Shown here: positions 42,385-53,766 of the stretch, in pieces
How the letters are laid out: the number at the start of each line of letters is the position of its first letter
How positions within the stretch are numbered: the stretch's first letter is position 1
From: Schizochytrium sp. TIO01
Taxonomy: Eukaryota > Sar > Bigyra > Thraustochytrida > Thraustochytriidae
Assembly: GCA_004764695.1 (NCBI GenBank)
Contig: SMSO01000025.1
Location: 1,783,102 to 1,847,101 of the forward strand
Length of the DNA: 64,000 bases
Reading direction: 5' to 3'
Translations under genes and position numbers: made by a program
The notes under the pieces: generated by a model
What the model was told of the DNA's origin: nothing
What the model saw: only the letters and a program-made list of their open reading frames with translations
Database searches by the model: none

Positions 42385-45300
42385 TCACGTAAGTTGAATA
42401 TGTCTACTGCTGACAGAATCTTCTGAAATATGGTTGCCATCTGTGGACATTGTATTGTGCACTGATTTAACTTTCGCTGTCACCTCTGATGACACAGTGG
42501 TAGGTCCTACATCTGTTACCTCAAGTGCAGAATCCTCTTCGTGAATTTCGATCATATCATTTTCATTCTGAAATATTTTGGCAATTTGCTCATCACGTCC
42601 AGAGATAGCATCACGCTCGCCTACGAATGAGAGAATTGAAGCTGAGGTTCGTGGGAATGACCTTGAAATACTTGTAGCATGAGCACGAATTCGCTCTTTG
42701 CAGTTAGGCCATAATGGGGTAATTTGCCATGATTTAGACCGATCTGAAGCTAATGCAAATCCAAGGAGTGAAGCAAGGTACGCTGCCACTTTGTGGTCGG
42801 CACCTCCACCTCGACGACAGCTATGCAAGACAGTATGCTCCACCATTGAGGGGTCTATTATGACGTCTCCAGTTTGTTCTAAAAGGACTTCTACTCCAAC
42901 ATGGGTGTAACCATGTGTACTGGACCCAATCAACCGCGGGGGGGTCTTACTGATTGGATCTCCTCGTTTGGCAAAACGCCAACATGAAAGCACATGCTGT
43001 GAAAAATATGTACGGAAAACATGGTTGCCAACACGAGGGGATCCAAAAGTCGAGACTTGTACGACAACTCGCTTTGGAGAGAATGCTGTTGCAAGGAATA
43101 AGCCACACACTGTCGCTAGGGCACCACCAAGAGAGTGGCCGTTTGTAATGATTTTGTCAACCTCAGGGTGCTGACGTAAATGTTTACACACTGCTGACAA
43201 AAGTCGATTCTGAATGGAATGGAAAGCCACCAGGAACCCACCATGCACATTGGGGTGGCGATTGGTTTCTGTGAATGATCGAAGCATCTTGTCAGCCCGT
43301 TCGAGGGAAGCGATTTCATCTGCCTGGTTCTCGGGAGACTTTGTTGGAGAGTCAACTGATGATGACTCCTCACTAGTTTCTAACGAATGAGACGCCGTAT
43401 CCCTATCGGAGTCATGCTCAAGCCAAGATAGATGTTTGAATCCCATACGCAAATCAGTCTGTGCATTCTTGGTGCTAGTTGTGCCTCGGAAGCCAATTAG
43501 GATCCTATCTTTCTCAGCAATTATCCAGACATGTGTATCGGTTGTGGGTTCCGAGATGTAAGCTACTTCCTGAATGTGCGGCGGCAAAATTCCAGAGCCG
43601 TCTGTGAAAATATTACCAATATGATATGCTGAAAGGGTCAATTGGAAACTAAGGAGATGAGTTTCTGTCACGAAAACACGCTCATCAAAAATTGCGGCAT
43701 TTAGCCTTCCTTTGCTTAATTGTGGCGCAACTGTTTGCAAAACCTCCTCCTCTGTTGTGAAGTACTCAACACGTTGCTCATGACCATGAAGATGCTTAGC
43801 AATCAGTTTACCGATCCGCGAAGATAGAGGGATCATCAGAATTGTCCACCCAAATACAAAACTAAACACTAAAATTGTGAAACCCATATCCCAAGACTGT
43901 ACACCTGTTACTTGAGGAGATATACTTTCCAAATATACTGTGCCATTTGTAAACACATAGTAGCCATCATAACCAACCAGAACATCCGCCAACGAAACGT
44001 AGATAATTCCGCATAAAAAAACTGAGAAGAAAAGGAGCCACGTAAACAGCAGTTCTAGATTGAAAATTAAATGTCGGTCCCGAGCTTCTGAGTATGTGAA
44101 AGAATTGATTGACACCAGGGCACGTTTTTGCAAGTAGAGTGTGTATAGTACTAGTGTAAGATCCAGGAAAAATACGAAAAAATTACCCGCAAACGCTCGA
44201 ACAGCAATCCCGGAGTCAACATCAAGAGAACTACAATAAGGTGCAGGCCGGGTTTCTGACAGCGCACATATACGAAACAATGTAACAATGTTTACGAACG
44301 GAACAAGGCCTGGATGTGTACCCAATAAAACAAGGCCGATTCCGACGCGTAGCGCAAAATAAAGAAAACCAGCAAGAAGAACTACGTAACCTGAAGGCGG
44401 CATAATTTCGTTCCAAATCCTGGAGATCGATGTTTTACCTGAATTGGATTCCTTTTTGCGTCCGAGTTGCATCATTGTTAAGCCGTGAAACAAAAAGAAG
44501 GCCGTCACAGTCAACGCACGAGTTGCTGAGACCCAGTAGATTGAACTCCCAGGCATGACTGGGGTGTTAAAAAATACAGAGAGTTTGAAGTCAGTGGTAG
44601 ACCACGTCCAATAATCAAAATAAAAGGAACCGCTGTCGCTAACCTCAATCATCATAACCGAGCAGAAGATCATTGCCAGCGAGTGAGGTGACACAGCAGA
44701 AGAAAATAACCATATCAGCTGCAGAATCAGTAGCAATATACCAATAAGCCAGCCGATTAAATCTAACCTAAGAGATGCTCGAAGCTGTCGTGCAGGAGCG
44801 TCACACCCAGCCATTTGGCTAAGAAAAGCTACCATTTCGTCTAAAAGGCTCAACGATTCGTCCAAGACTTGATTACATTCCTCAGCAATCTGAGTGAACT
44901 CTTTCATAGTAGAAGGGAAAACCGTCATTGAAACGTCATTGTAGAGCGATAAATTGGGATAATAGGTTCCAAAGTTAATCGCCGGGTAGCCGTCGCCATA
45001 GGTTGTCCCCTCCGGAAGCTCTACAATAGATCGATTTATTTCCAGAAGTGAACCATAGATGACTGCATCTTGGACTTCACCTACAAGCGTTAGGTTTGAC
45101 GTATTAACCATAGATTCGTAACATTTTGGAGTTCGCCAAAAATAATACAGTAAGGCTCCCCAACAAATGCTCCATGTTTGCCAGCGTTCAATTTTTTCTT
45201 CTACAGTTTCATCTTGATCAACAGGTGCGCTGAAGACGCTGCCCTCTTCAAAAATAAAAAGTGCCCTTGTATCCGGCAATTCACTACACACATCGCCTAG

Positions 45301-46487
45301 TGTTTGGAAAACCTCACCACCACTCAAAAGGCTTTGTCGCAGTGAGGAAATGAGGTAGTCAATCTCAGAGGTTAAATTGGAAATTGCAGTCTGCCTCAGG
45401 ACCTCTTCGAGCACCGAAGCTCCGTTGCTTCCCCAGAAGAACCAACTAGATTAGACCGTGTCATGAATGAGTGTTCATTTGTAGATATTGAAGACGACGT
45501 AATTGTGCTATTTCGCTCGGCGATGAGCGAGGTAAACGCAGTATAATAATTATCAGAATCAAGGTATTCTATACCTAAAGAACAAGGATCGATAAATGAT
45601 GTTCCCACAAGTTTCGCGCAACGAGGCCATATACGGCCCATGTCAGTTGAGTTAAAGACAGTCCCAGATCTTTGGTCTTGAAAAACGCCTACCCCGTCAT
45701 CACCTATGTACAAGAAATCTAGCTCCATTGTTGTGAGATTTCCACATGGATTACATTCTTCTCCTGCGTGAAGGCCAAGCAGGCAGAGAAGAGAAACACC
45801 CTGTGTACCGTCAATTTTCACATAATTAGTTTCTACCAAAGCAGCCGAAAGCTCTAGCAACGCAGTCCATACGCATATGGACGACATTCCTTCATCAGCG
45901 AACAATTCGACGTATGATAATGCAAAGGCGAGCATGGGCATGAGTGATAAAAACAAGTCAGAAATGTACCCTGGGTTTTGAATTTCAGTGGAGAATCCAT
46001 CAACGAAGTATGAGGATAAGTTCACAAGTTGGTTGGGTGAGCAGTACGCACACCACGGGACAATTCCCTCCATGCCATTCGAGATCGGTGCACTTGAGTT
46101 TTTAGCTGCCACAGCTAAAACCGATTGCTGCATAAGGAAACTAGCAAAAGACAAGGTGCTTTTATTTCCTGGTTGTGTTGTCAGAATTGAGTACCAAGGG
46201 TTATTTGCAAAATTTGTAATTTCTGACCCACAAAGCGCAACACTTGTTCCGACGACGATGATTGTATAAATGATACCAACGAGCATGGCAAGCACCATCA
46301 TAATAATTGAACAGTTAATAGGGCGAGAGCCGATTATCTCTGCAAGGACTTTCGCACGGCGGCATTGCATCTTAGATCGAATGTCCTCCGCAGACATTTG
46401 CTTTAACAAAGCCGGTGGCATTGTTGAGGCGCCATCTCGACCTAGAAATCTGGTTGCTTCTTGAGGTTCTGCTACCGGGGGGGGCAT
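42385..46487 (-). CDS. very large multi-TM class-3 (DAGL-like) lipase, one frame break
   Basis: Two abutting frames form one gene. From ATG 46487 the first encodes a cytosolic N-terminus, a membrane helix (IIMMVLAMLVGIIYTIIVVG) and a long Asn-glycosylatable, Cys-containing lumenal region, ending at 45396. The second, open from 45414 without a nearby ATG, adds several membrane helices (LIGWLIGILLLILQLIWLF and others) and a class-3 lipase domain. That domain has GFRGTTSTKNAQTDL, nucleophile elbow NGHSLGGALATVCG (Ser codon near 43133), STFGSPRVGNHVF, GDPIS (likely Asp) and YTHVGVEVLL (likely His). One added base, for example in GGGG at 45431-45434, joins them into 1,367 aa. Membrane-anchored lipases of this type include sn-1 diacylglycerol lipases. 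The substrate is inferred only. The tail is acidic. Confidence 0.8.
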
Positions 46488-48695
46488 TTGTACTGTGAAA
46501 CGTGCCTTCGTGTTTAACTGAAGCACGTGCTCCTCTATTTGCTAATACAATCACCACAGGCTTGATCCAGCTCCTGAAAGATAAGTTGACTTTGTTGATG
46601 CCGTGCTGGCGTTGCTCTCCGAAACCGCCTGGCGGTCTTGTCACGAATACAAGAATACACTAAAACGAAAGAAAGAAGGTCGAACCAGGCTGCATTGAGG
46701 TACTAGAATCTTGGTAGCAAATCTCTTCTGCTGCCTCAACCCGCAATTACGACGAAGGGAGTGCTCCTGAATAGATTCGAGCCCCAACCCCTTAGTTCTG
46801 TTTCACGCTTTAGCTCTATTGCTTTAACCTGCGCACTGCTTACAAAGCCGTCGCGATAGCTTAGCGTCCCAACTTCAGCGTAGCGAACCCACTTCTGCGT
46901 TTTGGGGTTTTGGTTAGAATAAATTGACTGCCTAGCTATTTCTACGTAGGACTTTTAATTTAAAAAAATAGAATATCATGATAGGTAACAAATTAAAAAA
47001 AAGAGAAGAAAAGATGGAAATGATGAGTTTATAAATGTCTTTGTATGCACTTGGTGGTAATGACAGACCTGCCCGGAACCAAAAACGGTTTTAGATATGA
47101 CCGAGACAATGAAACTGTCTTTGGAATTGAAAAAATTATGGTTGAAGAGAAAATACTGGTTCTGTTTTTCTGGACTAGTGTCGAAAGATAATAATTTACA
47201 CCATACCTTAGCACTTTAAATGGAGAGGGTCCTCCCTGATATCGCCTTGGCAAATACCCTCATTTTATAGTTATAGCCCACTTGAAGAGTATGCTCCACC
47301 AAATACTCCTTTTCTACTTAAAAAATGAAAGTCATAATCACTGATCGAAATTCGCTTCTTGGAGTCGAAGAATTATGTAAAGCCAAACTTATAATTGGAA
47401 TTTATAAATACTGTATGCTACGTCATGAGCAAAGCGGCGTGACTAATTGCATCGATTGCCAAGTCTTATGCTGGGTGGAAATCATTGCAACTTAAAGACG
47501 AAAGTGATCAGTTATGATGTCCCGCCATTAAAAAGTTTGCAAGTTTTGAGTAGGAAAAGGAGCAAGCCACGACTTATTAGCGAGCCATTCTTTTCAAACA
47601 CAATCGTGGTTACAGTGTTTGGAAAACAATAGTAAACATAGCAATTGGGGTCGTAAGAATTGATTAAGTAAGATATATAAGAATTCACAATAAGGTTAAC
47701 GATCAATTCGAAAAGTCCTTTAAGGTGAATAATCACAACAGGAAATTCACAATGTGTATGATTTAGAAGCAGGGGTTGAATACTTATTAAAGGGTATTTT
47801 CACGAGGTTTGGAAAGCCCTTTGAAATAATCTCTAGGCTTCGTTGTAAAGATCTAGGCATAATCTCGATCAGACTGAATACAGGCTGTAACGAGCACGTA
47901 TAATGATATAAATGAGAGAACTAGAAAAGTAAAAAAATAGAACAAGAAGATAGAGGCCTTTGGATGTGTGAGACGGATGCCATAAGCCAATGTAGGTGGT
48001 TAAAGTTTCTGTATAAGGAGGGAAAATCAGGGGGGGGGGGGGGGGGGGGGGGTAAACGGTGGCGAAGCATACTGATGACGCAAGTGGCTCGTCAAAAGGG
48101 ACATCATCTGTAAAAGAGAAGGAATTTGGATCTCTTCTTCTTGCCTGTCTTGTACGTGTGTTCATAAGTATTAAAGTGATAATGAAGAAGACGTTTCGAG
48201 TCTGGCGGTGTGTTGTTGCCGAAAGAGTGGTTGTAGTAGGGCATTTGAAGTGATAATCGTGATTAAATCGCAATTCAAGCACGAGATGCTGGCATGGATT
48301 AAGTAGGGTGGATGTAGAGGATATAGAATGCGTGCGAGGACCAGCGAAAAGGCCAGACCCTGTAGCAGCCAACATGGTTGTGGTGCCCTTATGCACAGCG
48401 GGGCACTTAATCAATTCTCACCGCCTCTGCTATATTGTATTTGGTCCTCTACAGAGCGTGATCTGTTTCTGTTTATCAGTGTTTTGAAGTTGTCTCTGCA
48501 TGCACCTCTCTAGAGCAGGTCACAGAAGGCAGATTATGGTCTGATTAAACAAAGATGGATTATCAGCAAGGGGAAGTGCAATCAACCAGGGAAGTTTAGA
48601 CGGCATCATCATCTATGCATATCAGCGAAAGTGCAAGCATCAAGCATCACGCGCAAAGCGTATGAACTTCTTCATTAAATGTCTCCTCAATAAGT
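46488..48695. other. gene-free spacer with 23-G homopolymer
   Basis: This 2.2-kb spacer lies between the lipase 5' end and the WD40 gene 3' end, both on the minus strand. It contains an uninterrupted run of 23 G (48030-48052). A 181-codon minus-strand frame (47869-48414) crosses that run (as Pro codons) and ends in a hydrophobic segment. I cannot support it as a gene because the frame through a homopolymer is unreliable and it has no recognisable domain. Confidence 0.4.
48030..48052. repeat. 23-base poly-G / poly-C homopolymer
   Basis: Uninterrupted G from 48030 to 48052, flanked by AAATCA and TAAACGG. The true length is doubtful in any assembly. Confidence 0.9.
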
Positions 48696-49904
48696 TTAGT
48701 TGGTGTTAAACTTATAGCAGCTGAGCTTTCCAGAAAGCGAGCCAAGGAAGAGAAGGTTGTGCTGCGCAACCACTTGAAGACTGGTGACAGTAGAGTTCCG
48801 GTCATGCCCATTGAGGAATCCAAGATCCGTAAAATCTGGCAGATCCATAACTTGTGCGGATCCGTCAAGGAATCCGCAAATGAGGATGGAGACACCAGAG
48901 CTGAGAACATGAGTCTTCATGCAAGTAAGCTCCTTCGGGCGCAATGGACTGTTAGGGGGCGGATAGGTGAAGACGGGTTGTGCATTGGGTGCGACAAGGC
49001 CCTGGTTAGCGTTGAGGTCCCAAACTTTGATGGTTTTGTCGGTTGAACAGGTGAGCAGGACATTCTGATTGTTTCCACTCCAGCCACAAATATCTGTGAC
49101 CATATCTTGGTGTGCCTGGAACTGAGATTCCTGAACACCTTGGATAGACCATATTTTAATTTCGCCGTTACATGCTCCAGTGAAAATCTTGTTTCCCCAA
49201 GTCGCCACCTTGCGCACGGGGGAATCATGTGCAACCTGGTTGCCAAGAGAACCGACCAAGGTCCATTTCTGGTCAAGTTTCCAAGCCCGTACGGTCTTGT
49301 CTTCACTAGCGGTAAATACAATTCCACCAGCCGCGCAGATCGAGGTCACCCGACCTTGATGGGCAGCAGGAAACTGTGCGTTGAGTTCGAAGTTGAAAAC
49401 ATCGGGAGGCGTAGCGTTGAAGTGATATGCCTTAACAAATCCAACGTCTTGTCCTGGTTGGGGCTGATCCAAGAAGCCTACAAAAAGCCAACCTAGCTCA
49501 AAGCACAGAGTGCTGACCTCCTTGCCCTCGGGGGACTCTGTGCAGGTACCGCTGGTAATGTCGAACATTTTAGTGATGCCATCAGCACCTGCCGTAAAGA
49601 TCATGTTCTTGTCACCCCAAGCGGTAAGGGCCTGAATGCCTGGCTTTTCTGGGTTGACATGTGCATCGACTGAGACATCGAATGTAGCGATATTGTCAGC
49701 AAACTTAATGCGCGTGCCGCCACGGCCCCGCGTGGATGATCCGCCCCGACCACCGCCGCGAGTGTTGTTGGTGTTGGTTCGTGAGCGACCGCGGCTACTA
49801 CCATTTTGATTGTTGTAATTGTTATTACCCCCACGGCCACGACCCCGGCCTCCGCCACGGCTTCCTCCACCGTTGTACCTCGACGAGCTACCTCCGAAAT
49901 TCAT
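48696..49904 (-). CDS. RGG-box WD40 repeat protein
   Basis: A 402-aa protein. The N-terminus (about 1-65) is a Gly/Arg/Asn-rich RGG region (GGGRGRGRGGNNN, RGRSRTNTNNTRGGGRGG) expected to bind RNA and be arginine-methylated. The rest forms a WD40 propeller of about six or seven blades: ALTAWGDKNMIFTAGADGITKMFD, SICAAGGIVFTASEDKTVRAWK, KVATWGNKIFTGACNGEIKIWS and LLTCSTDKTIKVWDLN are clear. The propeller resembles that of plant ZFWD-type proteins, but no CCCH zinc finger is visible. The first ATG is at 49904; ten open codons lie before it. It is probably a nuclear or RNP adaptor; the partner is unknown. Intronless. Confidence 0.85.
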   Translation of the reverse strand: MNFGGSSSRYNGGGSRGGGRGRGRGGNNNYNNQNGSSRGRSRTNTNNTRGGGRGGSSTRGRGGTRIKFADNIATFDVSVDAHVNPEKPGIQALTAWGDKNMIFTAGADGITKMFDITSGTCTESPEGKEVSTLCFELGWLFVGFLDQPQPGQDVGFVKAYHFNATPPDVFNFELNAQFPAAHQGRVTSICAAGGIVFTASEDKTVRAWKLDQKWTLVGSLGNQVAHDSPVRKVATWGNKIFTGACNGEIKIWSIQGVQESQFQAHQDMVTDICGWSGNNQNVLLTCSTDKTIKVWDLNANQGLVAPNAQPVFTYPPPNSPLRPKELTCMKTHVLSSGVSILICGFLDGSAQVMDLPDFTDLGFLNGHDRNSTVTSLQVVAQHNLLFLGSLSGKLSCYKFNTN

Positions 49905-50521
49905 CTTGTTGTCGACTCCGTATGAAAAGTGCAAGCGCGCGTTCGCTAGAGTCTTGTTCTTTAAGACTTATATCCTAGACCTGGGTGACTGCTGTTCAAA
50001 ATGGGCTCAAAGCTTTGGACGTTTGCGCAATAGAGTTTTCTAGAGACCCCTCCAGAAATTTAAATTCTACACAGCCAGTGAAAGCGAGAAGTTGCAGCTG
50101 ACTAGCCTGACTAGCAGATCTGTCTACTCCGATGCTGGTGGTCGTAAGTTTTAATGAAAGGACTGATCTTGAATAGGTTCAAGACCGAAGCAGCCGTGAC
50201 AAGAAGATGCTCGCGAACGGAATTTATCTAACGTAGTGAAGCGGACCCAAAGTCGGCAAAGTGAACCAAGGATGCTCAGTGATTTGCACAACAAACCAAT
50301 AAGCTACGATTCAAAGAGTGTCAATGGTTAGTGTTCACAACTCAGATATGAGTGGGAGCACGCAAGCGTGACAGTGAAGGGAGAGGATAGTGGCGTACGA
50401 ACTTGGGTCGTAGCAAGCCCTGCACTAGATGTAGACCTAGTGAGCAAACGCAGCGCTTTCAACGCTTCGCTTGCTCTCGTCTACCCCGTACGTCGCTAGC
50501 AAGCGGCGTGAGAGTGATCCT

Positions 50522-50542
50522 CAGCAGCAGCAGCAGCAGCAG
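50522..50542. repeat. (CAG)7 trinucleotide repeat
   Basis: Seven exact CAG copies, outside any supported gene. Confidence 0.9.
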
Positions 50543-50864
50543 TGCGGGACAAGGTCGCAGCGAAGAGGTCGTCGTCAGGGCTCCTGCAGCAGAGCGTTGC
50601 TTGCTTGCTTTCCTTGCTTGCTGCTGCTTGCCTCACTCGCTTTGATCGCTTTGCTTTCCTTTTTCTTTTCCCTTTTAACTAAAAGCTCTTCTGTGAAGAA
50701 GAATAAACAAATAAATAGTGAACTTGAAATAAACGGAGAATCAATCAACAAACAAGAGAATACTTACTTACTCTACTGCCCAACAATACATAATACATAT
50801 CAACAATCATCAGTTTTATCGTCTTCTTCTGCACATCATCAATGAATAGAGAGGAGAAAGAAAA

Positions 50865-50922
50865 GAACAGAAAAGAAAAGGAAAGAAAAGGAAAGAAAGA
50901 AAGAAAGAAAGAAAGAAAGAAG
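50865..50922. repeat. GAAA-type purine repeat
   Basis: AGAAAAG/GAAA units, becoming a pure GAAA run to about 50922. Confidence 0.85.
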
Positions 50923-53301
50923 CGCAGAGCGAATTCGTTTAATCACTCCTACTGCGTATATCCCACTGCTAAGGCTCGACTAGGTAGGCGCTACGTACTC
51001 CTAGGCGTATGTAGAGCTAGCGCTGGACAACTAACTAATTTGACGGCGCACATTCACGATTCTTTCTGTATTGCAATGATGTTGATTGCTTAGCTTGGGC
51101 AAACAAACATCTGCGCGTGAAGGGGTCTAAGGCTAGAAGGACGTCAGGTGTTGCAGCTGCAGGTGCGAGAAGATCTAGCGAAGCTATAACTTGCTCGAAT
51201 GAGCAGATGGCTGAATGAATGAATGCTGTGCGACGGTAAATTTGGATCTTGATTAACTTAAGGGATGATGGAGTGCTTAATATCTATCTATCTCTCCAGA
51301 GAGTAAACGCCTCTCGAAATCTTGGAGTTGGTCAGAGTTTACAAAGGCAAAGCTCATACCAGTTGGGTTGAAGCCTCAAGTCGCAATAGCCTTGTCGTGG
51401 AGCCATGGTGTGATTTTGGTCGCCACGAATGAATGGGAGAAAGTCAGCGATTCGACGAATTCTAGCAGCGGAAAGAAACCTCGAAGCAATGACTTTCTTT
51501 CTTTCACTCAAGAAAACAGAACCTCAACAACGTAGAAGGCAAAAGAGATAATATAATCTCGCCCAGTTGGCTTTCGGTGATAGTTAAAACGCTCTGCATA
51601 AAAGCAGACATTCTCCCAAGGAATCAAGAATAGCACCAAAACCTCAAATCAAATCATGCCTTGAAAGCTGTCCATGACGTCTCAAGTTCTTTGGGCTGTC
51701 AACTCACGTAAATCACCAGATGGCGCCCACGGCGCTCTTAGCTGCAACCTCAGGCATCATCCAGAGACTCCCACGCCGTTGCAGATTCCCGTATTATTTT
51801 ATTTTATGACTCGAGAAAGCGGGCTATTCAGATAGCCCACTAATGGTCGCCGTCCATTGTTTTTCAATGGTATTCGCGAAGGAAGAGAAAGCCTACGAAG
51901 TCCTAGGCATAGTAGTATTAGTAGTAGTCGTATGAGGTTGGAATAGAACAACGATGCGAACGTTATGTCTTTTATTTTGAGGATAGAAGAAGAAGAAGAT
52001 GATATGAAGAAGTATGAATGGGTGGATTTTGGATGCGTTTATAGACGAAAGGTACGTTTGAATACTCTGGTGAGACCCTTCTATACTCCATAGACCTGTC
52101 TTCATGCTCTGCTGTGTATGCCTCTACGCAAATGCGGTATCGAGGAGCAAGGCTTTTTCAGTAGGAGGCGCGTAGGACCTCTTAGCCTCCCTGGGCGCAA
52201 AATGAGTGATGATGAAGACTCCAACTCTTTTGTGGGCTGCTTTGATTTGTTCTACTTTGAAGCAAGTGCACTATAGAGTTTGTTCTATAGTAAGCGCGCC
52301 CATTCTTCTGTTGCTTCAGGTCACTTCACTTGTACCTACAAATTCACTTTATTTTATTGTTTCCTTTCAAGATCATTCATTCTTTACCTCACGGAATCAC
52401 TCACCTCTTGTGCAACTTGGACTGGCTGGAGCAAGGAAGCGCGACTGGAACAAGCAAGGCCAAGCGATGCTGTTGGTGATTGTATAACGAACTACCTTCT
52501 GCAAGCGTATCATCTCTTCCGTAAATGGTGATCTCTATCTTCATTCGTTTCCCTTGATTTATTCAATCTCAGCCCCATTGATGATGAATTATCCTTCGTG
52601 CTGTTCTATAGTATACCATTTTCTATAACGTACTTCCATTTGGCGCTCAAGTGAGTTATATGTCTATAGCTCACTTTGCTCGTCCCCCGAAATACAACAA
52701 ATTAGCTCGCCTTCCTGACCGTAGAAAAGGAATTGATGATTGCCTCAGGCACTGATCACGATGCGACTCGAACTCGGCATAAAGTCAAAAAGTATACCGA
52801 TTGCAGATGCCAAGAGATCACAACCCAAACCAACACGCAAGTGCATGAACTGCTCATTGCCTGCTCCTTCATGCCGTATTGTTTGTTTGGCGCATTGCTC
52901 ATTTCTTGCCCTTTGGCCTATAATAGTAGGTACAACATCAAGTCGAGTTGAGTACCTAATACTATTCTCAGCATGCATGAATGAGCGTCGATGAATTGCT
53001 CATGAACGATTGTGACCTTGAACGATTGTGATTGATTGACAAAGCGGTTGACTGAGCGAGCGATTTGAGGAAAGGAGCGACGCGAGGTTGAATAGAATTA
53101 AGTTAGCAACCTCGTCTTGACTACAGAAAGAGAGTGACAGAAATGAATAAAAAGAAATCAATAGTATACATAAGTTTTTGATTAATCATACATAATAACA
53201 AAGAAGGAGAGCAAACAAGAGAGCTAATAAGCTCGAAACCAGAAACCAATTGAGACGCAACAAGTCGGAGTCCTCTCGGTGCCTTTCTTCTACAATCCAA
53301 G

Positions 53302-53766
53302 ATGGCCAAGTGCGCGTGCAAAGTTCTCAGCCTTGATGGCGCCATTCAGGGCGTGCTCAAGCTCGAGCAGTCTTCCGAGGCGGCCCCGACCACCATCCAG
53401 GGTGAGGTGACTGGCCTCGCTCCGGGCAAGCACGGCCTCGCCATCCTTGTTGCTGGCGACCTCAGCAACCCCCCCACCTCCCTCGGCGAGCACTTCAACC
53501 CGCACGGCAAGAACCACGGTGCCCCTGACGCTGAGGAGCGCCACGTCGGCAGCCTCGGCAACGTCGAGGCCGATGCTGATGGCAAGGCTATCATCAACGT
53601 GTCTGACAAGCTCGTTAAGCTCATCGGACCCCAGTCTATCATTGGCCGTTCCATCGCCATCATGAGCCAGGAGGACGACCTTGGCCTCGGCGGACAGGAG
53701 CAGAGTTTGATCAACGGTAACGCTGGCCCCGCGATCGCCGTCGGAGTTGTGGGTATCCAGTGCTGA
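53302..53766 (+). CDS. Cu/Zn superoxide dismutase-like protein lacking copper ligands
   Basis: A 154-aa SOD-fold protein aligning end to end with cytosolic Cu/Zn SOD (GEHFNP, NHGAPDAEERHVGSLGNVEAD, IIGRSIAI, DDLGLGGQEQS, GNAG, GVVGI). Compared with human SOD1 numbering, His46 and His48 are Ala47 and Leu49 (GLAILVAGD), and His120 is Met121. His63 (His64 here), His71 and His80 are kept, Asp83 is Ser84, Cys57 and Cys146 are Pro58 and Val147, and Arg143 is Ala144. Copper binding and dismutase activity are therefore unlikely, and zinc binding would be weakened. The N-terminus has KCACK and the last residue is Cys. Codons are strongly C/G-ending, suggesting abundant expression. It could be a structural, chaperone or decoy paralogue. 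The ATG context AAGATGGC is good. No signal peptide. Confidence 0.88.
   Translation: MAKCACKVLSLDGAIQGVLKLEQSSEAAPTTIQGEVTGLAPGKHGLAILVAGDLSNPPTSLGEHFNPHGKNHGAPDAEERHVGSLGNVEADADGKAIINVSDKLVKLIGPQSIIGRSIAIMSQEDDLGLGGQEQSLINGNAGPAIAVGVVGIQC

Larger units (their letters stand above)
49905..53301. other. 3.4-kb divergent gene-free spacer with short tandem repeats
   Basis: The spacer lies between the WD40 (-) and SOD-like (+) genes. It contains CAG units at 50522-50542, GCTT-like units at 50597-50630, GAAA units at about 50865-50922 and GAATGAATG at 51213-51223: the same motif classes as the 18-25 kb island. Frames here (124 codons or less) have no recognisable character. GATAGAAGAAGAAGAAGATG lies near 51982-52002. 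Confidence 0.45.

Noticed and set aside
46740-46800. GGGCTCGAATC on the minus strand as a possible tRNA 3' half
   Set aside because: No D-arm or acceptor-stem partner within tRNA distance.
47869-48414. 181-codon minus-strand ORF with a C-terminal hydrophobic segment
   Set aside because: Its frame passes through a 23-base homopolymer, so continuity is not trustworthy; no homologue recognised.
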